64,000 nt of DNA from Gemmatimonadota bacterium (GTDB taxonomy: Bacteria; Gemmatimonadota; Gemmatimonadetes; Longimicrobiales; Gaopeijiaceae), in assembly GCA_041390125.1 (NCBI GenBank), contig JAWKQN010000002.1, forward strand, positions 1-64,000. Direction: 5' to 3'. The notes under the pieces were generated by a model. That model saw nothing but the letters and a program-made list of their open reading frames with translations. It did no database searches and was not told the origin of the DNA. The first letter of the stretch is position 1; each line of letters begins with the position of its first letter. This document shows, one piece after another, positions 52,303-61,336 of the stretch. A program made the translations under genes and the position numbers.

Positions 52303-52906
52303 GACCGTGGCCGGCAAGCGGTACGACCGGGCCTACTTCGATCGTTGGTACCGAGGCGACCAACGCGTCGGCTCGCGCGCCGCGCTCGAGCGCAAGGTGA
52401 CGTTGGCGGTGGCGGTGGCGGAGATCGTGCTGGGCCGCCCGTTGCGTTCGGTGCTGGACGTGGGGTGCGGCGAGGCTCGCTGGCAGCCGGTCCTGGCCCG
52501 GTTGCGTCCCCGGTCCACATATCTCGGCATCGATGCCAGCGCGTACGCCGTCGAGCGCTACGGCGCGCGGCGCAACGTCCGGCAGGGGTCCTTCGAGGAC
52601 CTCCACCTGCACGTGTTCGAGCGGCCCTTCGACCTGGTGGTGTGCGCGGACGTGCTCCACTATCTGACCCGGCCGCAGATCGTGGCGGGCCTGGAGGCGC
52701 TGGTGCCCCTCGTGGGCGGCGTGGCCTTCCTGGAGACGTACACCAGCGGCGACGACATCGTGGGCGATCATCACGATTTCCAGAAGCGCTCGGCATCCAC
52801 GTACCGGCGGCTGTTCGCCGACGCCGGCCTGGTGCACTGCGGCATGCACTCGTGGGTGCGCGCGGACCAGGTGCGCGACCTGACCGAGCTCGAGGTCTGC
52901 GGCTGA
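52295..52906 (+). CDS. class I SAM-dependent methyltransferase
   Basis: 203 residues. VLDVGCGEARWQPVLA is motif I of the SAM-binding Rossmann fold, YLGIDASAYAVERY supplies the acidic motif II residue, and FDLVVCADVLHYLT is motif IV. YDRAYFDRWYRG at the N-terminus is common in this group. The substrate is not predictable. The start is a GTG at 52295 overlapping the DUF1028 gene; another in-frame GTG lies at 52307. Translational coupling suggests joint expression but not necessarily a shared pathway. Confidence 0.88.
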   Translation: MGETVAGKRYDRAYFDRWYRGDQRVGSRAALERKVTLAVAVAEIVLGRPLRSVLDVGCGEARWQPVLARLRPRSTYLGIDASAYAVERYGARRNVRQGSFEDLHLHVFERPFDLVVCADVLHYLTRPQIVAGLEALVPLVGGVAFLETYTSGDDIVGDHHDFQKRSASTYRRLFADAGLVHCGMHSWVRADQVRDLTELEVCG

Positions 52907-53057
52907 GCCGGGCCCATCCGCCACGAGGCTTCCCACCACCCCCACCGTCGGAGTTCTCCCTACAGTCGGACGCACCGGCGACCCCGTACCGTCCAACCAG
53001 TGGGAGGACGGCTCCCCCGTGGAGCGCCCGATCCAGTCCTCGGTACGGAGGTGCTGC

Positions 53058-53504
53058 ATGAAGCGCGTGGCCTGCCTGTCCCTGGTCTCCGCCCTTGCCT
53101 GCGCGAACGAGTCGCCGGGACCGTCGCCCGCCGAGACACTCGCCCTGGATACGCTGCGTACCGCCGAGGCGGCCTACGATCCGGCGGCGTTCGATTCCAT
53201 TTCCTGGGAGAACCCCGCGGCGGCCAACGAACGGGGTGCGGTCGTCTTCCGCTTCAGCTGCGAGAAGTGCCACGGGCCGCGCGGGTATGGGGACGGTGGC
53301 TTCGTTTCCCGCGGGGACACGGTCCGCCCGCCGTCCTTCCGCGAATCGGACTGGCGCTTCGTGGAGGACCACGAAGGGCTGCGGCGTCACATCTTCGTGG
53401 GCACGGCGGACGGCATGCCGCACTGGGGGCTCGAAGGGCTCAAGCCGCGAGACGTCGATGCGGTCGCGCACTATCTGCGCGAAGGGCTGCGCACCACGTC
53501 CTGA
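53058..53504 (+). CDS. mono-haem cytochrome c, exported
   Basis: 148 residues. The short signal/lipobox-like N-terminus (LSLVSALAC, C15) targets it across the membrane. One haem c site CEKCH (68-72) and a likely axial Met in ADGMPHWG (M120) define a class I cytochrome c domain. GARGYGDGG-like loop (GPRGYGDGGF) is typical of small electron carriers. It may serve as the acceptor for a periplasmic dehydrogenase such as the PQQ enzyme, but that gene is 45 kb away. ACGGAGG precedes the ATG. Confidence 0.9.
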   Translation: MKRVACLSLVSALACANESPGPSPAETLALDTLRTAEAAYDPAAFDSISWENPAAANERGAVVFRFSCEKCHGPRGYGDGGFVSRGDTVRPPSFRESDWRFVEDHEGLRRHIFVGTADGMPHWGLEGLKPRDVDAVAHYLREGLRTTS

Positions 53505-53960
53505 CCGGCACCCGCGGGGAGGGGCGGCTCTGCGCGCGCTCCTCCTCCGTTGCCCGGCTGGCAGACGAGCCCCGTTCGGCACGCCGGCCCCGCGCGCCGT
53601 CAGCGCCTCGGCGCGGCCTGCGCCAGACGCATCGCGGAGGCCCGATCGGGCCCGGCGTAGCAGTGTGCCCCACCCTGGCGCCTGCACGCCCGGATCCCTA
53701 TAGATCAGTCCGCTTTTCGTAGCACGCTCGATTCCCTCCCGTGAGCCTCCCGCCGGCTCCGTCATCGAGCGACACGCCGCGACCACATCTACGCATCGTG
53801 CGGCTGTGCACGCGCCGACGCTCCGGACCGGCCTCCGGTCTCCGGAACGAGCGTCGTCGTGCCGTTGCACGTGGGGGATGGGGCCGCGCGCGGTTTCCGC
53901 GCGGCGTCCAGGGACCGACCCGGGCGCCGTCACTCCCACTCGTTCGACGGAGACCATCCC
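53505..53960. other. 456-bp intergenic region upstream of susC
   Basis: No gene is visible. An AT-richer stretch (CCTATAGATCAGTCC at 53697-53711, then GCTTTTCGTAGC) is the best promoter candidate for the susC-susD operon, but no consensus -35/-10 pair can be assigned. A short hairpin, CGCGCGG/CCGCGCG around TTT (53887-53903), lies in the presumed leader 57 bases before the susC ATG. No tRNA-like arms were found. Confidence 0.45.
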
Positions 53961-56900
53961 ATGACCAGAGACAACCCCCGAAACCCACGGCCGGCGCCAC
54001 GCGGGCGCAGGCGAGCGCTGGCATGGATCCTGGCGTTGGGCCTGTTCCCGATCCCCGCCGCCGCGCAGAGCGGCTCCATCCAGGGACAGGTGACGGATGC
54101 CGCGACCGGCCGTGCGCTGGCCTCCGCGCAGGTCAGCGTCCGGGGCACGGGGATCGGCGGTCTGACCAACGCGGACGGACGCTTCCTGCTGTTGAACGTC
54201 CCTGCCGGGGAGCAGACGGTGGAGCTGCTGCTGCTGGGCTATGCATCCCAACAGCAAACCGTGGTCGTGCGCTCCGGCGAGACGATCGTCACACAGTTCC
54301 GGCTCTCCGCCTCGGCGTTGGAGCTGGACGAGATCATCGTGACGGGGACCGCCGGTGGCACGCAGCGACGGGCGATCGGCAACGTCGTCACGGCCGTGAA
54401 CTCGGACGAGGTGTTGTCGCGCTCGCCGATCGCGAGCGTGGACCAGCTCATCGCACAACGGACACCGGGCCTGGTCATGCTGCCCGGCACGGGGCAGGTG
54501 GGGACCGGCACTGCACCCGTCATCCGCGGTGTGGCGTCCGTCACCCAGGGCAACGACCCCATCATCTACATCGACGGCGTACGCATGGACAGCGATCCCC
54601 GTCGCGGTCCGGGACAGCGGGGTGGCGCGAACATCAATCGGCTGAACGACATCCACCCCGCCGACATCGAGAGCATCGAGATCATCAAAGGACCGGCCGC
54701 GGCCACGCTGTACGGCACGGAAGCGTCCAACGGCGTCATCCAGATCATCACCAAGCGCGGCCGGACGGGCGCTCCGCAGTTCGACCTGACCGCGCGCGTA
54801 GGCACCAACTGGCTCTGGGACCCGGCCGGTCGCGTGGGTCTGCGCTACATGCCCGACCCCGATCGGCCGGGCGAGCTCGTGGGACTGAACGTCTATGAGA
54901 ACGAGGAGCAGACCGGCCTGGGACCCATCTTCCAGAACGGGCTGACGCAGAGCTACAACCTCAGCATGCGCGGGGGCACGGACGCGGTGCGCTACTTCGG
55001 GGCGATCTCGCGCGACAACGATGTCGGTGTCGTCGACTGGAACTGGAACAAGCGCTTCGCCGTGCGCGCGAACGTGGAGGCCCTGCTCACCCAGTCCCTC
55101 ACCGTCAACATCAACTCGTCGTTCATCAGCACCCAGACCCGCCTGGCGCAGGGCTCGATCGACACCGATCCCTTCAGCAACCTGATCTGGTCCAACCCGC
55201 GCACGCTGGTGGACGGAAGTGGCCGGAGGGGATGGCGGGCGGCACCTCCCGAGGAATGGAGCAAGGTCGAGGACCGTGGCGACAGCGATCGGACCACCAC
55301 GAGCGTGGAGCTGCGCTTCCAGCCGGTCGAGTGGTCGAGCCACCGCCTCGTGGCCGGAATCGACAACAACAACGAGCTGGCCTTCACGGTCCTGCCCCAG
55401 CAGCCGGAGGGCGCGGCCCACTTCTACGGGCAGCGCGCGCTCGGCGAGAAGGAGGTCTCGCGCGGAACCCGTCGCTTCCTGACGCTGGACTACTCGGGCA
55501 GCGCCAATCGAACCTGGGGTGACTACACGTTCACGCCGTCGGTGGGCTTCCAGTACTACAAGACCGAGAGCTCCTTCATCACCGCCGAGGGCACGCAGTT
55601 CCCGGCGATCCCCGTCACCACCATCTCCGGTGGCGCGGTGCGCACGGGTGACGAGACGTTCGCGGAGGAGGCCATGGTCGGCTTCTACGTCCAGCAGCAG
55701 GTAGGCTGGAACAACCGCGCCTTCCTCACGGGCGCGGTGCGGATGGACTCGCACAGCGCGTTCGGCTCGGAGATCGATGCTGCCTACTACCCGAAGCTCA
55801 GTGGCACGTGGGTGGTGTCCGAAGAGGACTTCTGGAGCTTCGACTTCATCAGCCAGTTCCGGCTCCGCGGCGCCTGGGGCGCCGCCGGTCGGCAACCCGG
55901 CACGTTCGCGGCCAGTCGCCTGTACGCCCCCACGATCGGCTTCGGCGACAATCCCGCCCTCACCCCGGATTCCTACGGGAATCCCGAGCTGCAGCCGGAG
56001 CGTGGCGAAGAGCTCGAGCTCGGCTTCGATGCCAGCTTCTTCGACGATCGGCTGAGCCTCGAGTTCACGCGCTTCGATCGCGCGACGAAGGACGCGATCA
56101 TCAACCGCCCCCTTCCCCCGTCCAGCGGGTTCACCGGCTCACAGCTGGTCAATATCGGGCGGATCGACGCATGGGGGAATGAAGTGGCGGTCAACGCCCG
56201 CCTGGTACAGGGCCCCCGCTTCTCGTGGGACCTGGACACGCAGTTCGCCACGGCGCGGAACCGGATCGCGGACCTGGGTGACCTGGAGACCATCTTCGCC
56301 GGAACCCAATCCCAGCACCGTGAGGGCTACTCGGTCGCGGACATCTTCATGCTGCGGGTGCTGGAAGCCGAGATCGACGCGAGCGGCGCGGTGGTCCGGG
56401 CGCTGTGCGACGGGGGCACGGGTCCGCAGGGCGTGGACCCGGGAGGTGCGCCCGTCCCCTGCAGCGAGGCTCCTCAGGTGTGGTTGGGACGGAGCCAGCC
56501 GACGTGGCAGCTGGGCGTCGGGAACACCTTCACCCTGTTCGGGAATCTGCGCCTGTACGCGCGGGTCGAGGGGAACGGAGGGCACATCCAGAACAACACC
56601 GAGATCCGAGCGACGCACAACCAGTCCACCACCGAGGCGGTGTTGCTGCGCAACAACCCGCTCGTGCAGGTCTACCGTTCCCTGGAGAACGACCGGATGG
56701 GCGTCTACGAGGCGGGCTTCCTGCGCCTGCGGGAGGTCTCGTTGAGCTACGATCTCCCCGCGGGCCTGGCTGGACGGATCGGAGCGGACCGCGGAATGGT
56801 GAGCGTCGGCATGCGGAACCTGGCCATGCTGTGGACAGCCGAGGAAGGGTGGGATACGCCGCGCAGCGGCCTCGTCACCGAGAAGATCGCCGGCATGCAC

Positions 56901-57005
56901 GTGTGGGATCCCGAAGTGCGCGCGACCGGCGCCAACTCCGTCGGATACCAGACGGTGCTCCCGCCCACTGCGAGCGTCACCATGACGCTGCGCCTGAGCT
57001 TCTGA
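53961..57005 (+). CDS. SusC/RagA-type TonB-dependent outer-membrane transporter
   Basis: 1014 residues. Signal peptide (ALAWILALGLFPIPAAAQ), then a CarboxypepD-regulatory-like domain (SGSIQGQVTDAATGRALASAQ, to ~residue 110), a TonB-box-like LDEIIVTGTAG, the plug (PGLVMLPGTGQVGTG, IYIDGVRMDSD, IEIIKGPAAATLYGTEASNG) and a ~22-strand barrel ending in VTMTLRLSF. SusC proteins import oligomers (glycans, peptides) bound by their SusD lid, powered by TonB. susD follows 10 bases later. An exported M14 peptidase further downstream hints at peptide substrate, but no specificity is shown. Confidence 0.95.
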   Translation: MTRDNPRNPRPAPRGRRRALAWILALGLFPIPAAAQSGSIQGQVTDAATGRALASAQVSVRGTGIGGLTNADGRFLLLNVPAGEQTVELLLLGYASQQQTVVVRSGETIVTQFRLSASALELDEIIVTGTAGGTQRRAIGNVVTAVNSDEVLSRSPIASVDQLIAQRTPGLVMLPGTGQVGTGTAPVIRGVASVTQGNDPIIYIDGVRMDSDPRRGPGQRGGANINRLNDIHPADIESIEIIKGPAAATLYGTEASNGVIQIITKRGRTGAPQFDLTARVGTNWLWDPAGRVGLRYMPDPDRPGELVGLNVYENEEQTGLGPIFQNGLTQSYNLSMRGGTDAVRYFGAISRDNDVGVVDWNWNKRFAVRANVEALLTQSLTVNINSSFISTQTRLAQGSIDTDPFSNLIWSNPRTLVDGSGRRGWRAAPPEEWSKVEDRGDSDRTTTSVELRFQPVEWSSHRLVAGIDNNNELAFTVLPQQPEGAAHFYGQRALGEKEVSRGTRRFLTLDYSGSANRTWGDYTFTPSVGFQYYKTESSFITAEGTQFPAIPVTTISGGAVRTGDETFAEEAMVGFYVQQQVGWNNRAFLTGAVRMDSHSAFGSEIDAAYYPKLSGTWVVSEEDFWSFDFISQFRLRGAWGAAGRQPGTFAASRLYAPTIGFGDNPALTPDSYGNPELQPERGEELELGFDASFFDDRLSLEFTRFDRATKDAIINRPLPPSSGFTGSQLVNIGRIDAWGNEVAVNARLVQGPRFSWDLDTQFATARNRIADLGDLETIFAGTQSQHREGYSVADIFMLRVLEAEIDASGAVVRALCDGGTGPQGVDPGGAPVPCSEAPQVWLGRSQPTWQLGVGNTFTLFGNLRLYARVEGNGGHIQNNTEIRATHNQSTTEAVLLRNNPLVQVYRSLENDRMGVYEAGFLRLREVSLSYDLPAGLAGRIGADRGMVSVGMRNLAMLWTAEEGWDTPRSGLVTEKIAGMHVWDPEVRATGANSVGYQTVLPPTASVTMTLRLSF

Positions 57006-57015
57006 GGAGGCGACC

Positions 57016-58299
57016 ATGATCGGAACGCAAGGAACCAGACGGGGCCGGATCGCGCGGTGGACGACGGCAGCCGCGGTCGTGACGTGTGCGGGCGGCATCG
57101 GCGCCTGTGACAGCCTGCTGGAGGTGGAGAATCCGGGCGCGGTCGAGGCCGCGGATCTCGAGAACCCGGCGCTGGCGCAGACCATCGTGAATGGAGCGCT
57201 GGGGCAGTTCGAGTGCGCCTACACCAGCTACGTGGCGTCGACCAGCCTGCTGGCCGACGAGACCATCAACTCGTCGGGATGGCTCAACATCAATGGCTGG
57301 GGTTGGCGGGGCTTGGAGCTGGAGACCATCACCGGAAGCTGTCCCACGGCCAGGAACGCGACGGGGTTGGGCGCCTACACGCCCCTGCAGCAAGCGGTCT
57401 ACGTGACTGGAGAGGGCCGCCGCCTGATCGAGAGCTTCCCCGAGGCCGAGGTCAACGGGGACAAAGGCGAGATGCTCGCGCTTCTGGAGATCTACGGCGC
57501 GTTCGCCCATCTGCTGCTGGGCGAGGGCTTCTGCGAGATGGCCATCGACCAGGGACCGCTGCTGCAGCCCAGCGACGTCGTAGCCATGGCCGAGGCCAAG
57601 TTCAGCGAGGGCCTCTCCCTCGCGGACGCAGCAGGAGCGTCCGATCTCGCGCTGCTGGCCCAGGCGGGTCGGGCGCGGGCCCGGTTGGACCTGGGAGACG
57701 CAGCCGGGGCCTACGCCGATGCGGCGGAGATCCCGGAGGGCTTCGTGTGGAACGCGGAATACTCCACCATCGACGGGGTCCGCGAGAACCGGGTGTTCAA
57801 TCTGAACGTTCCCAATCGCTACGTCTCGGCCAACCCGGACGAGTACGGCACGTTGCTCGTCGAGGGGCAGCCGGACACGCGCGTCGTGGTGGAGAACAGC
57901 GGACAGGCGGGACACGACGGCGCGACCGTCCACTGGTACCAGAGGAAGTACACGTCCGCGGGCTCGCCCATCCCCATGGCGTCCTGGGCGGAGGCCAAGC
58001 TCGTCATGGCCGAAGCGCGGCCGAGCGAAGCCAAGATGCATATCGACGAGCTTCGCGGCGCGCAGGGTCTTCCGGCCCTGGTGCTGACAGGCGCGGAGAC
58101 CGAGGCTGACCTGCTGGCCATCGTCCTGGAGGAGCGTCGACGCCAGTTGTGGCTCGAGGGGCATCGGCTGAACGACATGCTCCGCCACGGTCTGGCGTTT
58201 CCGCAGGGCGTGAACCACAAGGGGCAGTCCTACGGCCCCATCACGTGCATGCCGCTTCCCGAGCAGGAGAAGCGGGCCAATCCCAACATCCCGTCCTGA
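57016..58299 (+). CDS. SusD/RagB-like outer-membrane lipoprotein
   Basis: 427 residues. The lipoprotein signal ends GIGAC (C31). DSLLEVENPGAVEAADLENPALAQTIVNGAL is the characteristic SusD opening. The helical TPR-like core contains GEMLALLEIYGAFAHLLLGEGFCEM, and the C-terminal part has WAEAKLVMAEARP, IDELRGAQGLPAL and LEERRRQLWLEGHRLNDMLRHGL, hallmarks of RagB/SusD. It is the substrate-binding lid of the SusC transporter. GAGGAGG precedes the ATG. It is shorter than many SusD proteins, as in other Gemmatimonadota-like pairs. Confidence 0.93.
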   Translation: MIGTQGTRRGRIARWTTAAAVVTCAGGIGACDSLLEVENPGAVEAADLENPALAQTIVNGALGQFECAYTSYVASTSLLADETINSSGWLNINGWGWRGLELETITGSCPTARNATGLGAYTPLQQAVYVTGEGRRLIESFPEAEVNGDKGEMLALLEIYGAFAHLLLGEGFCEMAIDQGPLLQPSDVVAMAEAKFSEGLSLADAAGASDLALLAQAGRARARLDLGDAAGAYADAAEIPEGFVWNAEYSTIDGVRENRVFNLNVPNRYVSANPDEYGTLLVEGQPDTRVVVENSGQAGHDGATVHWYQRKYTSAGSPIPMASWAEAKLVMAEARPSEAKMHIDELRGAQGLPALVLTGAETEADLLAIVLEERRRQLWLEGHRLNDMLRHGLAFPQGVNHKGQSYGPITCMPLPEQEKRANPNIPS

Positions 58300-58501
58300 T
58301 ACCGACGGGGTCCGGCGGGTGCGGGGGCTGGGCAGCCCCCGCACCCGGTCCTGGTCCGGTTGCCCCCTGAACTGCGACGCATCCGTCCGGGCAGGCTCCA
58401 CGCGCGCACCCACTACGCCCGATCCACCGGGCCTTGCCCCGCATCGTCGGCCGGACGGCGTGCGGTGGCGCTCTGCGCCGGCGCGCCACAGACTGGGAGC
58501 G

Positions 58502-61240
58502 ATGTCACGCCCCCCGCCTCCTCCGGACCGCCGACCCGTGCGCACTCTGTTTCTCTTCCTGCTCGCCCTCGTCGGCCTTGCCGGTGCGCCGCTCGGCGCC
58601 CAGCTGCCCACGCCCGAGTCCGTGCTCGGCTTCGCGCCCGGGACCGACTTCCGGCTTGCCACCTACGAGCAGTCGCTCGCCTACTTCCAGCGCCTCGACG
58701 CCGCGTCCGACCGCATGGTCATGCAGCGGGTGGGCCGCACGTCGCAGGGGCGGGAGTGGTGGGTGGCCCTCGTCTCGTCCGAGGAGAACCTCCGGAGCCT
58801 GGAACGCTGGCGCGACATCGCGGGACGCCTGGCGCGACCCCAGGAGCTGACCGATTCCGGCGCCATGGCGCTGGCGCGCGAGGGGCGGGCCATCGTCGAC
58901 ATCAGCGGCGGCCTGCACGCCAGCGAGGTGGCGGGTCCCGAGCAGATGATCCAACTGGCCTACGACCTCGTGGCGGGCGAAGACGAGCGCACCCGAGCGA
59001 TCCGCGACAACGTGGTGGCGGTGCTGTGGCCTTCGCTGAATCCGGATGGACAGACCCTGATCGCCGACTGGTACCTGTCCAACGTCGGCACGCCGTACGA
59101 GGTCGCGCCCATGCCGTGGCTCTACCAGGAGTACGTGGGCCACGACAACAACCGCGACGCCTACATGCTCAACATGGTGGAGTCGCGCGTGCTCGAGCGG
59201 GTCTGGCGGGCCTGGGAGCCGCAGATCATCCACGTGCACCACCAGAGCTCTCCGTTCCCCACGCGGATCTGGCTGCCGCCGTTCGCCGAGCCGATCGCGA
59301 CCCAGGCGCCGCCGTTGATGTCGCGCACGGTGAACACGATCGGCATGACCATCGCCCAGATGCTGGAGGCGCGCGGGCTGCCCGGCGCCACCCACATGGG
59401 AACGGGCTTCGATGCCTGGTACCCGGGCTACGTGGACTACATGCCGCTCCTGCAGAACCAGGCCGCGTTCTGGACGGAGACGGCGCTGTATCGCTACGCG
59501 ACTCCATACTTCTATACCCTGCAGGACTTCCCGGCCGGACGGCGGGACCTGCGGGCCGAGTCGCTCTATCCGAGCCCGTGGGAAGGTGGATGGTGGCGGC
59601 TGGGTGACGCCGTGGAGTACATGCGCGTGGCCTCGCTGGCGGTGCTGGACTATGCGGCCAAGTACCGGGAGGACGTCCTCTACAACCGCTACCAGTCCGG
59701 CCGGGACCAGATCCGGAAGTACAGTCGCCACGCTCCCTACGCGTACATCGTGCCGCAGGACCAGCGCGACCCGGTCGCGCCGGTGGAGATGCTGCGCCGG
59801 CTGGCATTCAACGGGGTGCAGGTGCACCAGCTCGCCCGCGAGGCCCGACAGGAGGGCATGACCTGGCCGGCCGGGACGTGGGTCGTGCGCACCGACCAGG
59901 CCTTCGGAGAGCTGGTGCGCCAGCTCCTGGACGTGCAGACCTATCCGGATCTACGCGAGTACCCCGACGGTCCGCCCGAACAGCCCTACGATGCCGCGGG
60001 GTGGACCCTGCCGCTCCAGATGGGCGTGCGGGTCGTCACGGCCACGCAGCCCCTCGACGCCGATTTCGCGGGGGCGTTGACGCCGCTGCGGGCGGAGCCC
60101 GTGGCGTGGGACGCCGACGTCCAGGACGCGGCGCCCTTCGATCGCGTCGACGGCGTGGGCTTCGATGCCGACCCGGTCGCTGCCGCCATCGTGCCCGCAG
60201 CCGGTCGCGTGACCGGCTCGGGCCCGGCGCTGCTGCTCGATCCGGCCCAGAACAACGCCTTCCGCGCCCTGAACGACGCCTGGGACGCGGGCGCCACCGT
60301 CCGGGTGGCGGACGGACGCTACGTGGTCACCGGGCTCGACGGGGACGCCGGGCAGCGGATGGTGCGGGACTACGCGCTGCGCGCGGTTCGTGGTGCTGCG
60401 GCAGGGGAGATCCTGCCCCGCGCCCGCCTGGGCGTGTATCGGCCCTGGGCGGCCAGCATGGACGAAGGCTGGACCCGCTGGCTCCTCGAGCGCTTCCGCT
60501 TCCGCTTCCAGAACGTGTGGGACGCCGACATGCGGGCGGGGGATCTGCGGGACCGCTACGACGTGATCCTCCTGCCGTCCGAGCGCCCGGCGTCGCTGCG
60601 CAACGGTCACGCGCCGGGATCGGTGCCGCCACGCTATGCGGGGGGTCTCGGGGACCAGGGCATACGCGCGCTCGATGCGTTCGTGCGAGCCGGGGGCACG
60701 CTGGTGTGCCTGAGCGCCTCCGCGGACCTCTGCATCGACGCGCTGCATCTGCCCGTCGACAACGTGGTGGCGGGCGTGCCGCGCAACGCGTTCTTCGCCG
60801 CCGGCTCGATCCTCGAGGTGCAGGTGGACAGCGCGCACCCGCTGATGGCGGGGATGCCGGCGGAGGCGTCCGTGTTCTTCGACCGCAGCCCGGTCTTCTC
60901 GCCCACGGCGGAGTTCGACGGCGCGGTGCTGGCCCGCTACGCCGACGCGGGCTCACCCCTGCGCTCGGGCTACCTCCTCGGCGAGGAGCGGCTGCAGGGA
61001 AAGGCGGCTGCGGTGGAGGTGCGTCACGGGCGGGGCCGCGTGGTGCTGCTGGGCTTCCGCCCCCAGTGGCGCGGACAGCCGACCGGGACGTTCCGTGCCC
61101 TGTTCAACGCAGCGCTCTACCACGGTGCGGTGGCCGCGACCGCGCAGGGCACGACGGGGTTCGGGACACCGCCGCACGCGGAGGCATCGCCTCCTCCGGC
61201 CCCGACCGGACCGGCGCCGGCCGCTCCCGCTCGGCCCTAG
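58502..61240 (+). CDS. exported M14-family metallocarboxypeptidase with C-terminal GATase-like region
   Basis: 912 residues with a signal peptide (RTLFLFLLALVGLAGAPLGAQ). The M14 zinc peptidase domain (about 45-400) shows GGLHASEVAG with ligands H139 and E142, SLNPDGQTL, GHDNNRDAYMLN (substrate-binding NR) and HVHHQSS with the third His ligand. The C-terminal third includes YDVILLPSER, FVRAGGTLVCLSASAD and RGRVVLLGFRPQWRGQP, resembling class I amidotransferase-like folds found fused to such peptidases. It would trim peptides outside the cytoplasm. It lies ~200 bases after susD on the same strand. GGGAGC precedes the ATG. Confidence 0.9.
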   Translation: MSRPPPPPDRRPVRTLFLFLLALVGLAGAPLGAQLPTPESVLGFAPGTDFRLATYEQSLAYFQRLDAASDRMVMQRVGRTSQGREWWVALVSSEENLRSLERWRDIAGRLARPQELTDSGAMALAREGRAIVDISGGLHASEVAGPEQMIQLAYDLVAGEDERTRAIRDNVVAVLWPSLNPDGQTLIADWYLSNVGTPYEVAPMPWLYQEYVGHDNNRDAYMLNMVESRVLERVWRAWEPQIIHVHHQSSPFPTRIWLPPFAEPIATQAPPLMSRTVNTIGMTIAQMLEARGLPGATHMGTGFDAWYPGYVDYMPLLQNQAAFWTETALYRYATPYFYTLQDFPAGRRDLRAESLYPSPWEGGWWRLGDAVEYMRVASLAVLDYAAKYREDVLYNRYQSGRDQIRKYSRHAPYAYIVPQDQRDPVAPVEMLRRLAFNGVQVHQLAREARQEGMTWPAGTWVVRTDQAFGELVRQLLDVQTYPDLREYPDGPPEQPYDAAGWTLPLQMGVRVVTATQPLDADFAGALTPLRAEPVAWDADVQDAAPFDRVDGVGFDADPVAAAIVPAAGRVTGSGPALLLDPAQNNAFRALNDAWDAGATVRVADGRYVVTGLDGDAGQRMVRDYALRAVRGAAAGEILPRARLGVYRPWAASMDEGWTRWLLERFRFRFQNVWDADMRAGDLRDRYDVILLPSERPASLRNGHAPGSVPPRYAGGLGDQGIRALDAFVRAGGTLVCLSASADLCIDALHLPVDNVVAGVPRNAFFAAGSILEVQVDSAHPLMAGMPAEASVFFDRSPVFSPTAEFDGAVLARYADAGSPLRSGYLLGEERLQGKAAAVEVRHGRGRVVLLGFRPQWRGQPTGTFRALFNAALYHGAVAATAQGTTGFGTPPHAEASPPPAPTGPAPAAPARP

Positions 61241-61336
61241 GCGTCCCGGGTCACCCCCTTCCCGCGGCGCCACCGACGTGGTAGCGTGCATATCACTGGT
61301 GGATTTTGCGCACATCAGCGCGGCACGGGAGGGGTC

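Noticed and set aside
53505..53960. A tRNA in the gap before susC (CGATTCCC resembles a T-arm)
   Set aside because: The flanking bases do not form the 5-bp T stem, and no acceptor or anticodon arms could be built around it.
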